Positions 23,924 through 33,862 of a stretch of 55,003 nt of DNA are shown piece by piece (position 1 is the first letter of the stretch; each line of letters starts with the position of its first letter). Where the stretch lies: contig JALEGE010000190.1 in assembly GCA_022760335.1 (NCBI GenBank), positions 1-55,003 of the forward strand. Reading direction: 5' to 3'. Origin of the DNA: Hyphomonadaceae bacterium. GTDB taxonomy: Bacteria; Pseudomonadota; Alphaproteobacteria; Caulobacterales; Hyphomonadaceae. A program made the translations under genes and the position numbers. The notes below the pieces were generated by a model. It searched no databases. It had not been told where the DNA came from and worked only from the letters and a program-made list of their open reading frames with translations.

Positions 23924-26137
23924 TTACCAGATGCGGATACGCTCTTCCTGCGGCAAGTAGAGTTCATCTTCTTCTGTTACGTCGAAAGCCTCGTACCATT
24001 CATCGAAATTGCGCACGATGCCGTTGACGCGGAACTCGGCCGGTGAGTGCGGGTCGGTCAGCAATTGCTGGCGCTTGGCTTCGTCGCGATATTTCGACCG
24101 CCAGACCTGGGCCCAGGCCATGAAGAAGCGCTGATCGCCGGTCAGGCCGTCAATCACCGGGGCCTGTTCGGCTTCACTGACCGTGCCGTCGCCATCATTA
24201 TCCAGGCTGAGCTGGTAGGCGCGATAAGCCAGCGAGAGTCCACCAAGGTCGCCGATATTCTCGCCCAGGGTAAGGCGGCCATTGACACACGGATCGTCCT
24301 CGCCGAGTGGGCAATACTGGTTGTACTGATCGACCAATGCGGTGGTCAGCTCCTCAAACGCGTCGCGATCTTCTTCGGTCCACCAGTTGGCAAGCACGCC
24401 ATGGCCGTCGAATTTCGAGCCCTGATCATCAAAGCCATGCCCGATTTCGTGGCCGATGACGCCGCCAATGGCGCCATAGTTCACGGCCGGGTCGGCAGAG
24501 ATGTTGAAGAAAGGCGGCTGCAGGATGGCGGCCGGGAAGACGATCTCGTTATAGCTTGGATTGTAGTAGGCATTGACCGTTTGCGGGGTCATGAACCATT
24601 CGTCCCGGTCCGGTTCTTCCTCAAGGCGGGCGATGTTGTCGGCCAGTTCCCAGCGTCCAGCATTCATGGCGTTCTCGAAGGCACTGTCGCCGATTTCGAG
24701 CGTGTCATAGCTTTCGAACGCTTCCGGATAGCCGATCTTCGGGTTGAACATGTCCAGCTTTTCGACAGCCTTCAGGCGCGTCTCGGGGCCCATCCATTCC
24801 AGATCTTCCAGATTGGCGTGCATGGCGCTGCGCAGATTGGCGACGAGCTGGTCCATCGCCGCCTTGTTCTCCGGCGGGAAGTGACGCTCGACATAGACCG
24901 CTGCAACCGCCTCGCCGAGCGTACCCTGAACTGTTGAGACCCCGCGCTTCCAACGTGGGCGCTGTTCCGGCTGGCCACGCAGAACTGTTCCATAAAAGGC
25001 GAAATTCGCGGCATCGATCTCAGCTGGCAATACGCTGGCATGGTCTGACAGGAAGTGGGCCGTCATATAGGCTTTCCAGGTGTCGAGATCGGCCGTCTGG
25101 GCGATCTCGAACACGGCCGGCATGCCGGGGCCAAGTTTTTCAGCGTCTTCCTCGGACATGCCAACTTCGTCCAGTTCTTCCTGGGTCGGCGGCACTTCGG
25201 CCACAAGAAACTCATTCTGTCCGGCAAGACCTATGGTTTCCAAAGCTGTATCGAGCGGGAAGTCGCCAGCAAAGGCGCGCAGCTCGTCGAGGGAGACCTT
25301 GTTATAGGTCAGCTCCGGATTGCGGCTGAGGGCGCGATCCCAGTCGGCCTTGGCGATCTCGGTTTCTAGCGCCAGGACATCGCCGGCCTTGGCCTCGGCA
25401 TCCTCGTAGCCGGCCTGAGTGAGCAGGAAGGTCAAAAGGCCGAGATAATCCTCGCGAATTGAGACCGACTTTTCATCGTCCTTGAAATAGTATTCGCGGT
25501 CGGGCAGGCCGAGTCCACCAATGCTCATCTGAGGGATGTAGACATTTGGATCCTTGTCATCGACCCAGACAAAGGCGTTGATCGGCGACGCGAAACCGGA
25601 TGTTGCAAAAAGAGTTGCGAGGTCTTCGCGCGTCTCCATGGCCGCAATCATCTCAAGATAGGGCTGGGCCGGGGCGAGGCCGGCGGCTTCGATGTTGTCG
25701 GTGTCCAGATAGGCCGAATAGAGTGCGGCCACCTTGCCTTCGGGTGTCTCGGTTGCAGGCGAGTCCGCAGCCAGATCTTCAATGATGAACCGGGTCTGCT
25801 GCTCGGACTTTTCACGCAAAAGATCAAAGGCACCATAGCGGACCTTGTCGGCTGGAAGCTCGAATGTGTCGAACCAGCCGCCATTCACATGCATGAAGAA
25901 ATTATCGCCCGCCGTGACATCCTCACTCATCGCGCCGGTATCAATGCCCCAGTCGCCCCAATAATCTGGCGAGGTGGTTTCAACCTCATGGGCGGGGGCC
26001 TCAACCATTTCGGTTCGGGTCGGGGCGGTCTCAACCGTCGGCGCTGGTTCTGCAAGGTCCGTGATTTCGGTTTCCGGGACGCTCGTGCATGCCGCGAGCA
26101 GGGCGATGCCAGCGGCGCCCATCAAAAGATGTCTCAT
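23924..26137 (-). CDS. M13-family (neprilysin-like) metallopeptidase, lipoprotein, with EF-hand-like loop
   Basis: 737 residues. The N-terminus MRHLLMGAAGIALLAAC is a lipoprotein signal with lipobox LAAC, so the enzyme should be anchored in the cell envelope. Zinc ligands are H563 and H567 in HEIGH with catalytic E564, plus E626 in GENIGDLGG (D630 also conserved). The C-terminal ERIRIW resembles the conserved CRVW end of neprilysin. M13 enzymes cut short peptides. Unusually, residues 646-657 (DNDGDGTVSEAE) form a textbook EF-hand calcium loop in the spot between YRAYQ and the PVIDGLTGDQ helix, where relatives usually have a short linker. GGAGAGG precedes the ATG. It follows the efflux operon by 79 bp and may be partly cotranscribed. 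Confidence 0.93.
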   Translation of the reverse strand: MRHLLMGAAGIALLAACTSVPETEITDLAEPAPTVETAPTRTEMVEAPAHEVETTSPDYWGDWGIDTGAMSEDVTAGDNFFMHVNGGWFDTFELPADKVRYGAFDLLREKSEQQTRFIIEDLAADSPATETPEGKVAALYSAYLDTDNIEAAGLAPAQPYLEMIAAMETREDLATLFATSGFASPINAFVWVDDKDPNVYIPQMSIGGLGLPDREYYFKDDEKSVSIREDYLGLLTFLLTQAGYEDAEAKAGDVLALETEIAKADWDRALSRNPELTYNKVSLDELRAFAGDFPLDTALETIGLAGQNEFLVAEVPPTQEELDEVGMSEEDAEKLGPGMPAVFEIAQTADLDTWKAYMTAHFLSDHASVLPAEIDAANFAFYGTVLRGQPEQRPRWKRGVSTVQGTLGEAVAAVYVERHFPPENKAAMDQLVANLRSAMHANLEDLEWMGPETRLKAVEKLDMFNPKIGYPEAFESYDTLEIGDSAFENAMNAGRWELADNIARLEEEPDRDEWFMTPQTVNAYYNPSYNEIVFPAAILQPPFFNISADPAVNYGAIGGVIGHEIGHGFDDQGSKFDGHGVLANWWTEEDRDAFEELTTALVDQYNQYCPLGEDDPCVNGRLTLGENIGDLGGLSLAYRAYQLSLDNDGDGTVSEAEQAPVIDGLTGDQRFFMAWAQVWRSKYRDEAKRQQLLTDPHSPAEFRVNGIVRNFDEWYEAFDVTEEDELYLPQEERIRIW

Positions 26138-26216
26138 GTTTGCCTCTCCAGTCTTTTGGTCGATTTTTCGGGCAGGAGACCGGGCGTGCCGGCCCCCTGA
26201 GGGAAACGGTCGGTGG

Positions 26217-29200
26217 CTATTCGGCCGGCTTCAGGTCGCCATGAGCGCTGGTGCCGATCAGCTCTTCCTCGTCGATGGTCGCATGGCCGGAATAGGTTTC
26301 CCCGATCTGGCGGAAGGGGCGGCCATTCCAGGACCAGTTGAAGATCCGGCCAACCTCGACACCAATGGCATAAAGTGCCGGCACGAGCAGCAGCGACACG
26401 AACAGGGCGAAGGTCACCGCCGATCCAAGCGACACCACCATCGGCTTCAGGAATTGAGCCCCCACCGAGCGCTCAGCGATCAGCGGCAGCACGCCGACAA
26501 AAGTGGTCACCGAGGTCAACAGGATCGGGCGGAAGCGTGAGACCCCGCCATCCACCACTGCCTGCAGGGCGCCGACACCTTCATCTCGCCGCCGGTTGAT
26601 GAAATCCACCAGAACGAGGTTGTCATTGATCACGACGCCCCCAGCGGCCGCGATCCCGAAGAAGGAAAACATGGCGAGGGGCACCCCGGAGATGAGGTGG
26701 CCGAACACCGCGCCGGCATAAGCGAAAGGAACAGCCGTCAGCAGAAGGGCCGGCTGGCTATAAGAGCGGAAGGCGATGGCCAGAAGAATATACATCGCCC
26801 CAAGAGCAATAAAGAAGAACCTCATAAGCTCGGCAAAGAACTCCTGCTCGGCCTCATATCCACCTGAGCTTTGGCGAGAAACAGTGGGAAAGCGTTCGGC
26901 AAAGCCGGGCCAATAATTGGCCTCCATATCAGCGATGATCTGTCCGCGGACATCGTCGGTAAGCTCCGCGCGAACCGTCACCGAGCGTGTCCGGTCGCGC
27001 CGGATGATGACATTGATACCGGGCGCGAACTCGAAATCGGCCACCTGGTTGACCGGGATTTGCCGACCATCAGATGTGCGAATGCGCAGATTGCCCAGGG
27101 AATCGAGGTTCCGTCGTGTGTCTTCAGGCAAACGAACACGAACTTCCACATCGTCACCCTCACGTGGCAAACGATAGACGAGTTCACCGAAATAAGCCTG
27201 GCGGATCTGGCTGGTCACATCCGCAAGGGTCACGCCTAGCGATTCTGCGCCTGGTTTCAGGGTGACGCGAATCTCATCGGCCGCTGACGATAGATTGTCG
27301 CCGATATCATAGGTCGTGGAATAGGTCGCCAACTGGCCTTTCACATCTTCGGCCGCAGCGCGCAGGAGATCGAGATCTTCATTGTTCAGGGAGAAGCGAA
27401 TGCCACTTTCATCCTGGTTGAAGGTCGCGGTTACCTCGATTTCCTCGGCATCCTGAATGGGGCCGACAAGCTCACGGAAGCGGTTGGAGATCTCTGTTGA
27501 GGAGAGCGTTTCCGGTCGCACCTCGGGAGGTGTCAGTCCAATCCAGGCCTGCACGCGGCGTCCTGAGGCGACAACTGAGCTGTCGCGAATGAGTCCATTG
27601 ATCTCAGGATAGGTCTCCCGGCTTTCGACATCCATCAGGTCGATTCCGTTCTGGACCTGTTGTTGAACTTGCTCCGTCCTTGTGAATGGCGTGCCGTCTG
27701 GCAGTTCCACACTCACCTGGATCATGTCGGCTTCGATCTTGGGCATGAAGTTGAAGGGGACATAATTGTTCCCGACAAGCTGTGTCGCCCACAAGAACAA
27801 TACGATGAAGAATGCCATCGTGGCGTACCGGAACTTCACAGCCAGTTCGAGTATTGGGCGATAGATATGATCGGCAAACCAGAGCAGTGAGTCCGCGATA
27901 GACCGCTGGACTTTCAGGATCGAGCCGCCAGGGCCGTCAAAGCGCTGGGGCTTCAGGTGAGCCAGGTGTGCTGGAAGGATCAGCATGCTCTCAATCAGGG
28001 AGAATGTGAGCGCGGCAACCACCACGAAGGTGATCTGCTCGGTAAAGGAGCGCACCGGGCCAGTCAGGAAGGCCCAGGGCAGGAAGGCGATAATGGTGGT
28101 CAAAACGCCGAAGATCACAGGCTTGAGCACCATCTGTGTGCCGATGATCGAAGCATCCAGACCCTGGCGCCGGCCGCTCTCGACTTCCTTGTGAATATTC
28201 TCACCGACGATAATGGCATCGTCCACAATCACGCCGATGACCAGCAAGACGGCAAAAAGGGAGAGAATGTTCAGTGAGACGCCGAACAAGGGCAGCAAAA
28301 ATACGCCCCCCGCAAAAGCGGTGAAAATGCCAATCGTCACCCAAAAGGCCACAATCGGGCGCAGGAAGAGTACGAGAACGATCAGAACCAGCACACCACC
28401 CAACAAGGCGGATTGGCCGATTGTTTCCATCCGGGCCTTGAAGGCGTCTGAATTGTCCCAAAGGATATTGATCTTCAAGGCCTCAGGCAGAATGCCGGAG
28501 GCGGGATCGTTCGCGCGTTCGATATAGTCCTTGAACCCGTCCGTATAGTCGACAATCTGCATATTGTCCGGCGCCACCACCATGACGAAGGCGGCAGGCT
28601 GGCCATTATGTTGGGCGCGCAATTCCTCATCTACAAAGCCATCAACAACATCTGCGATATCGCGGAGCCGAATGACCGCTCCCTCAGGCGTTTGCGTGAC
28701 GACGATACGCTCAAATTGAGCGGCAGTATCGGCCTGCTCCCGCGCCTGGATGCTGACATTGCCAGTATCTGTACGCACGCGGCCACCAGAGGCATTCAGT
28801 GCGGTTTCCCGAATAGCCTGGGCCACTTGTGAGAAGGTAAGATTATACTGGCGCAGGGTCTCTTCCGTCACCTCGATAGAGACCTGCTCGCCAAGCGTGC
28901 CGTTCACAATTGCGAGTTGCCCACCGCTCATTTCGGCAATGTCGTCGCGGACTTCATCCGCGATCCGTTTTAGCTCGCGCGGACTGGCCTCACCATAGAT
29001 AGCCATCCCGAAATACCAGTCACGATCCTCCCACTGGGTGATCTGTGGCCGGAAGGCCGATTGTGGGAAATTGTTGATCTGGTTCACCCGGCGCTCGATG
29101 TCCCGGATGAACTTGTCCATGTTGATATCGTCGCGGCCGCGAATATTGACCGTGGCGCCGCCCTCATAGGCGATGGAGGTGATGCGGTCGATCCCATCCA

Positions 29201-29423
29201 GATCGGCGATCGCCTCTTCAATCCGAACAACCAGTTGTTCCTCGGTTTCTGCCGGCGATGCGCCCGACCAGGCGACGGAGACGCTGGCCCCGGCCACGGG
29301 CACCACTGGGAAGATCTCGCGCTCAAGACTGAAATACGCAAAGATGCCGCCAATAAACGCGACGGCCATCAGCAGGTTTGCCGCAATGGCATTGCGGGCA
29401 AACCAGGCAACTATCCCATTCAT
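26217..29423 (-). CDS. RND-family efflux permease
   Basis: 1068 residues with the RND layout: helix 1, a large periplasmic loop, helices 2-7, a second loop, helices 8-12. It exports drugs or other amphiphiles using proton influx. The proton-relay aspartates of helix 4 are visible in VIGVIVDDAIIVGENIHKE. Helix 10 has GGVVINDNLVLVDFINRRR in place of the lysine-bearing AcrB version; this N-D variant occurs in a recognised subgroup of RND pumps, so substrates may differ from AcrB. AGGAG precedes the ATG, which overlaps the stop of the fusion-protein gene in ATGA. The operon order is outer-membrane factor, fusion protein, pump. Confidence 0.95.
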   Translation of the reverse strand: MNGIVAWFARNAIAANLLMAVAFIGGIFAYFSLEREIFPVVPVAGASVSVAWSGASPAETEEQLVVRIEEAIADLDGIDRITSIAYEGGATVNIRGRDDINMDKFIRDIERRVNQINNFPQSAFRPQITQWEDRDWYFGMAIYGEASPRELKRIADEVRDDIAEMSGGQLAIVNGTLGEQVSIEVTEETLRQYNLTFSQVAQAIRETALNASGGRVRTDTGNVSIQAREQADTAAQFERIVVTQTPEGAVIRLRDIADVVDGFVDEELRAQHNGQPAAFVMVVAPDNMQIVDYTDGFKDYIERANDPASGILPEALKINILWDNSDAFKARMETIGQSALLGGVLVLIVLVLFLRPIVAFWVTIGIFTAFAGGVFLLPLFGVSLNILSLFAVLLVIGVIVDDAIIVGENIHKEVESGRRQGLDASIIGTQMVLKPVIFGVLTTIIAFLPWAFLTGPVRSFTEQITFVVVAALTFSLIESMLILPAHLAHLKPQRFDGPGGSILKVQRSIADSLLWFADHIYRPILELAVKFRYATMAFFIVLFLWATQLVGNNYVPFNFMPKIEADMIQVSVELPDGTPFTRTEQVQQQVQNGIDLMDVESRETYPEINGLIRDSSVVASGRRVQAWIGLTPPEVRPETLSSTEISNRFRELVGPIQDAEEIEVTATFNQDESGIRFSLNNEDLDLLRAAAEDVKGQLATYSTTYDIGDNLSSAADEIRVTLKPGAESLGVTLADVTSQIRQAYFGELVYRLPREGDDVEVRVRLPEDTRRNLDSLGNLRIRTSDGRQIPVNQVADFEFAPGINVIIRRDRTRSVTVRAELTDDVRGQIIADMEANYWPGFAERFPTVSRQSSGGYEAEQEFFAELMRFFFIALGAMYILLAIAFRSYSQPALLLTAVPFAYAGAVFGHLISGVPLAMFSFFGIAAAGGVVINDNLVLVDFINRRRDEGVGALQAVVDGGVSRFRPILLTSVTTFVGVLPLIAERSVGAQFLKPMVVSLGSAVTFALFVSLLLVPALYAIGVEVGRIFNWSWNGRPFRQIGETYSGHATIDEEELIGTSAHGDLKPAE

Positions 29424-30685
29424 TGCACGGCTCCTTCTGCGTTACTCTCTCCGCTGGCCTCGGCCACGGCTTCACCATCATCGTCAGTTTCAGGCTCGTG
29501 GCTGATAATGGATCCATCAGGCTGGCGTTCCAGAACCTTGATGCGCATTCCATCGAAAGCAGCCTGGATCGGTGAAACGACGGCCAGTTCGCCGGCGGCA
29601 ACACCACGGGTGAGATAGGCACCCTCATCGCTGGAATAGACCACATCCACCTGGCGGATGCTGAGCGTGCCTTCCTTGGGGTTGCCGATATAGATTTCGT
29701 TCTCACCGCGCAGGGCTGAGCGAGGGACGATCATGACATTTTCCAGTGTGGCACCCTGAATTGAGGCATTCACAAACAGGCCAGGCGCCATCGGCGCACC
29801 ATTGTCGGCGCCTTCGCCATACGGATCGATCAGTTCCGCGATGACATCAAGTTGGCGCGAGCGCGGATCAATTGAAGCGGCGGTGCGGGTCACCTGGCCA
29901 TTCCACTCTCGCATCTGGCCTGCGACACGAGCGGTGAACGTCACCGTCGGGCCAGGGTTTTCCTCGGATGCCGCAAAGGCGAGCGGCAGTCCAATCCGGC
30001 CCAGCTCGGCATCAGAAATTGGCAAGCTCACTTCGACAATATCGGTCGAGAAGATGCTTCCAAGAGACTGCCCCGGGCTGGCATATTGGCCGATATCCAC
30101 ATCACGCTCGCGGACGCGGCCGGTGAAGGGGGCGCGCACAGCCGTCCGGCGCAAATTCAGTTCGGCTTCGGCAAGTTGAGCCTTGGCGCTGTCCAGCGCT
30201 GCCCGGGCTTGTGCCAGTTGTGGTTCGCGGCGTGCAAGCGGACTTGCGTCGGTAATGCCGAGATCTTCCAGATCCTGAAGTGCAAGCTCAGCTTCGGCCT
30301 GCTCGCGCGCCAGCGCTTGCTCGGCGGAAGCCACGCTGGAGCGGGCACGCGTCACGGCAAGTTCGTAATCCTCAGACTCCAGGCGAACGAGCACCTGGCC
30401 TTCACGGATAAAACCGCCATCGATGAAGTCCGGCGACAGGGAGGCGACCCGACCACCGATCTGGGGCGACACAATAATCTCGCGTTTTGGCGCCACCTCG
30501 CCCTGTGCGTCGACGGTCAGGGTGAACCGGCCTTCTATGATAGGCTCGGCAAAGACTGCCAGGCCCGCCGGAACCTCATCGGTTTCTTCCGGAACGGGTT
30601 TGAAGGCTTGCAGAGCCGCAAAACCGCCGCCGCCAAGGAGCAGGAGGATCAGGATGGGCAGGGCAATGGCGAGGATACGACTCAT
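29420..30685 (-). CDS. RND efflux periplasmic adaptor (membrane fusion protein, HlyD/AcrA family)
   Basis: 421 residues. An N-terminal membrane anchor (about 4-24, ILAIALPILILLLLGGGG) is followed by a split lipoyl domain (GEVAPKREIIVSPQIGGRV and TAVRAPFTGRVRERDVDIGQ), a coiled-coil hairpin between them (about 112-180, alanine/glutamate rich), a beta-barrel and a membrane-proximal domain. An acidic tail ends the protein (HEPETDDDGEAV). It joins the pump to the outer-membrane channel. It overlaps both neighbours by 4 bp, so stoichiometric coupled expression is likely. Confidence 0.94.
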   Translation of the reverse strand: MSRILAIALPILILLLLGGGGFAALQAFKPVPEETDEVPAGLAVFAEPIIEGRFTLTVDAQGEVAPKREIIVSPQIGGRVASLSPDFIDGGFIREGQVLVRLESEDYELAVTRARSSVASAEQALAREQAEAELALQDLEDLGITDASPLARREPQLAQARAALDSAKAQLAEAELNLRRTAVRAPFTGRVRERDVDIGQYASPGQSLGSIFSTDIVEVSLPISDAELGRIGLPLAFAASEENPGPTVTFTARVAGQMREWNGQVTRTAASIDPRSRQLDVIAELIDPYGEGADNGAPMAPGLFVNASIQGATLENVMIVPRSALRGENEIYIGNPKEGTLSIRQVDVVYSSDEGAYLTRGVAAGELAVVSPIQAAFDGMRIKVLERQPDGSIISHEPETDDDGEAVAEASGESNAEGAVQ

Positions 30686-32136
30686 GGGGTGGGGCTCCCG
30701 CCGGGGCTGCCGGCATTCGCTGAGGGTTGAGTAAGGCCGGGCCCATCAGGGCCGCCGCCTAAGGCAAGATAGTACTGAACGCGGTTTGTTGCACGGGCTG
30801 TTCGTGCGCTGACAAGTGCGGATTCTGCATTTAGCCTGCGCGTTTGGGCGTCAATCAGGTTAAAAATGGTCACTGTGCCGGCCTGATATTGCCGTTCGGC
30901 CAGGTCTTCAGCGAAGGCGGCTTCTTGTAGCGCGCGCTTTTGGGCGTTTTCCTGAGTGGCGAGATAGCCGTCTGCGGCGAGGGCATCTTCCACTTCGCGC
31001 CAGGCGACCAGCACTGTGGACGCATAGCTGGCAAGAGAGATTTCCACACGCTCCAGAAAGGCTTCGGCGCGTGCCGACAACTGTCCACCCGCATAAAGCG
31101 GCTGGGTCAGGTTTGCCAAAGCATTGGCCGCGATAAAGGCCGGGTCGAAAGTTTTCGACAGATCATCGGAACTGGTCGACAGGCTGGCGGTCACATTCAG
31201 GCTTGGGAACAATGCAAGACGTGCCTGTTCGGCCCGCAGACCGGCCTGGACCACGCGTGCCTCCGCACTTGCAATGTCCGGCCGGCGCGCGAGCAGGCGC
31301 GTGGGGCTGGAGATCGCGCCGATCGGGGTCATTGCGGGCAGATTCGCCGGCGCGGCGATCTCGGCCGCGGGATAGCGACCAAGCAGGACTTCCAGACGCC
31401 GTGCAGCTTCGCCGACCGCTTGGCGCCGCGCGGCGATCGAGGCTTCCGCGCCGGCAAGGGCGCTGCGGGCGAGCCGCACATCCAGTGCGGTGGCAAGGCC
31501 GCGCGAAAAGCGTCGCTCAGTCAGTTCGGTGGTGCGTGAGCGCGCTTCAAGTGTTGCCTGAGCGACGCTCTCCTGGGCCACTGCGGCGTTTAAATTGATC
31601 CAGGCTATTGCGGTCTGACCGGCAATAGAGAGCTGGGCGGCTGCGAGATCGGCTTCGGCAATGGCCTGGTCGGCCTCAACAATGTCGACCCCGGCAGCCA
31701 GGCGCCCCCACAAATCGGCTTCCCAGCTGGCGTTCAGGCCGAGACCGTATGTAGCGCTATCATTGGTTACCGCATCGCCATTGGCATCTTCTGCCACAGA
31801 GCGCCGGCCGCCTGTGGAGGCCGATCCGGAAATGAAGGGCAGCAGCGAGCCGCGCTGGGCGCGAGCATCGGCCGCCGCGGCGCGCAGCGTAGCGAGCTGC
31901 GCAGCCAAGGTGTAATTGTGCTCAAGTGCTTCGCCGACAAGCGATTGCATCACCGGATCGTTGAAGTTGTTGAGCCATGGACCTTCTTCGGCGACACCAA
32001 CAATACCTGCGGCCGCCCAGACCTGCGGCGCATTGGGCGCAACGGGGACGGCATCAATTTGTCCGGTCTGAAAAGCCTCCCAGGAGGCGCAACCGGTAAG
32101 CATGAGTGTGCCAACGAGGGCGGTTTGTCGCTTCAT
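30682..32136 (-). CDS. RND efflux outer-membrane lipoprotein, NodT/OprM family
   Basis: 484 residues. The N-terminus MKRQTALVGTLMLTGCAS is a lipoprotein signal with lipobox LTGC, which is typical of NodT/OprM rather than TolC. Two repeats of the outer-membrane efflux domain follow, with the usual alanine-rich coiled coils (for example QLATLRAAAADARAQRG) and the family box LARRPDIASAEARVVQAGLRAEQARLALFPSLN (quoted to show the RPDI/ARLALFPS core). It forms the outer channel of the pump encoded downstream. It is the first gene of the operon, with two tandem promoter candidates upstream. No adjacent transcriptional repressor is present. Confidence 0.93.
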   Translation of the reverse strand: MKRQTALVGTLMLTGCASWEAFQTGQIDAVPVAPNAPQVWAAAGIVGVAEEGPWLNNFNDPVMQSLVGEALEHNYTLAAQLATLRAAAADARAQRGSLLPFISGSASTGGRRSVAEDANGDAVTNDSATYGLGLNASWEADLWGRLAAGVDIVEADQAIAEADLAAAQLSIAGQTAIAWINLNAAVAQESVAQATLEARSRTTELTERRFSRGLATALDVRLARSALAGAEASIAARRQAVGEAARRLEVLLGRYPAAEIAAPANLPAMTPIGAISSPTRLLARRPDIASAEARVVQAGLRAEQARLALFPSLNVTASLSTSSDDLSKTFDPAFIAANALANLTQPLYAGGQLSARAEAFLERVEISLASYASTVLVAWREVEDALAADGYLATQENAQKRALQEAAFAEDLAERQYQAGTVTIFNLIDAQTRRLNAESALVSARTARATNRVQYYLALGGGPDGPGLTQPSANAGSPGGSPTP

Positions 32137-32162
32137 GGTGAGTGATTTCCCAATCTGGTGTG

Positions 32163-32230
32163 CATGTACGCCTGGACTGATCGACTGTCAATGAACAATT
32201 ATCGAAAATCAATATGTTTTGTCAGTGAAC
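32163..32230 (-). promoter_or_regulatory. Two tandem sigma-70-like promoters of the efflux operon
   Basis: On the minus strand the distal promoter is CTGACA (32225-32220), a 16-bp spacer, then GATAAT (32203-32198). The proximal one is TTGACA (32191-32186), a 17-bp spacer, then TACATG (32168-32163), a weak -10. Both -35 hexamers lie within an 11-bp direct repeat, TGTCARTGAAC on the plus strand (32186-32196 and 32220-32230). The repeat could also be a repressor or activator site. Confidence 0.5.
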
Positions 32231-32343
32231 TCCAGCGGCGATTAGAAAGCGAGCCATAGGGTGCTTTGCGGTCGGTGCGCCAGTGCTGTTCGGGCACACA
32301 GTTTGTCTTTGTTCGCTACGCTGGCGGGTGTTATGGGGCGGGT

Positions 32344-33813
32344 ATGTCTAATGTGCCCGAGACGCCTGAAGAGCAGAGCGCGCCGTTGGCGCGTCGGCTG
32401 GCGCCGCGCGTGCGCGATCTCTGTGTCATGGCGGCTTTGTGTGTCGGGGTTGTCTTTTTGCTGGCGCTTTCGGGGGCGTTGGGGTGGGTTGAGGCGATTA
32501 CCGCCTCGATCGTCATGATTGCGGCTGCCATGGCGTATTATGTCGGGTCTTCGGCGCCTGATCCTGTCAAACAGGATCTTGAGCATTCAAGCCAGGCTTT
32601 GGTGGTCGATGCGCCAGGGGCTGCATTGCCTGCGCTGCTGGATGCGCTCCCGGTTCCGGCGTTGTTTATTGGTCTGGACCAGCGGATCCACGCGGCGAAT
32701 TCAGCGGCACGGGGACTCTTTCGGATCCGCGGTGAGCAAAACAGCCTTGCCGCCTCGGTTATCCGCAATCCTGCGCTCCTGTCTGGTCTCGATATAGCGC
32801 TTTCGCCCATGGGGGCGGCGTCAAATGTGGAGGTGGTGCTTGGCAGTGCCAGCGACCAACTCTGGCTGGCGCACATTGCGCCTTTCAATGTTGGAGCGGG
32901 AGGTGCGCTGATTGTGATGGAAGATCACACAGCCTTGCGTCGTGCGGAGAAGGCGCGCGCAGACTTCCTGGCAAATGCCAGTCATGAACTGCGTACGCCG
33001 CTGACCTCGCTTGCCGGCTTTATCGAGACCATGCGTGGCCCCGCGCGAAATGATCCTGAAAGCTGGGGCCGGTTCCTCGACATCATGTTCAATCAGACCG
33101 AGCGGATGAAGCGGCTGATTGCGGATCTTTTGTCCTTGTCGCGTATTGAGTTCAGTGAGCACAGGCCACCCCAGACCGTTGAAGACATCCCAGATCTGGT
33201 CGGCATGACCGTGGCAGCCTTGCGCCCAGTGGCGTTTGAACGCGAGATCGAACTTGTCAGGACAGGTCCGGAGACTGGTCTGCGCGCGGTGGCTGATGCC
33301 GATGAGGTGACGCAGGTGGCGCAGAACCTCGTCGTCAATGCCGTGAAGTATTCTCCGGAACGCTCAAGGGTTGTCATTTCCTGCGGTATTGAGTCGAGCA
33401 TGGAAGCTGCGGAGGCGAAAGCCGGTCGCCAATGGGGCAATGTGGGGCGCATCACAGTGCTGCAGGCCAGTCAGCGCGGGCCTGTTCCCGGCATCTGGTT
33501 GCGCGTGGAGGATGAAGGCCCGGGCATAGATCGCGAGCATCTGCCGCGTCTTGGCCAGCGTTTCTATCGTGTGGATGAAAGCCGGGGTGGCGATGTTGGG
33601 GGGACGGGGCTTGGTCTGGCCATCGTCAAGCATATCATGACCCGACACCGTGGTGGCTTCGTGGTGGAAAGCGAGCCAGAGCATGGCTCTGCGTTTGGTG
33701 TCTGGTTTCCAGCCCTGGAGTACACCCCACTTGCAACCGAACCGGGCAAGGATGCCGAAGATCCGGGCGAGCCTAGGCAAGTGCCCAGGGATGCGTTAGC
33801 AAAAAGCCTCTGA
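32344..33813 (+). CDS. phoR: PhoR-like sensor histidine kinase
   Basis: 489 residues. Two closely spaced membrane helices (about 22-42 and 46-62) tether the protein to the inner membrane. A PAS-like domain (about 90-195) is followed by the dimerisation/phosphoacceptor box FLANASHELRTPLTSLAGFIETMRG (core HELRTPL). The ATPase domain has N-box NLVVNAVKYSPE, G1 DEGPGI and G2 GGTGLGLAIVKH. This layout matches PhoR, the phosphate-limitation kinase. However, phoB and the pst genes usually beside it are absent, so the symbol is tentative. The start at 32344 follows GGGGCGGG; an upstream in-frame ATG at 32266 adds 26 residues of doubtful value. Confidence 0.83.
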   Translation: MSNVPETPEEQSAPLARRLAPRVRDLCVMAALCVGVVFLLALSGALGWVEAITASIVMIAAAMAYYVGSSAPDPVKQDLEHSSQALVVDAPGAALPALLDALPVPALFIGLDQRIHAANSAARGLFRIRGEQNSLAASVIRNPALLSGLDIALSPMGAASNVEVVLGSASDQLWLAHIAPFNVGAGGALIVMEDHTALRRAEKARADFLANASHELRTPLTSLAGFIETMRGPARNDPESWGRFLDIMFNQTERMKRLIADLLSLSRIEFSEHRPPQTVEDIPDLVGMTVAALRPVAFEREIELVRTGPETGLRAVADADEVTQVAQNLVVNAVKYSPERSRVVISCGIESSMEAAEAKAGRQWGNVGRITVLQASQRGPVPGIWLRVEDEGPGIDREHLPRLGQRFYRVDESRGGDVGGTGLGLAIVKHIMTRHRGGFVVESEPEHGSAFGVWFPALEYTPLATEPGKDAEDPGEPRQVPRDALAKSL

Positions 33814-33862
33814 TTGGCGAGGACATAGTCTGGCGCCTTCATGTCACAGGGCAGGGCTCCCC

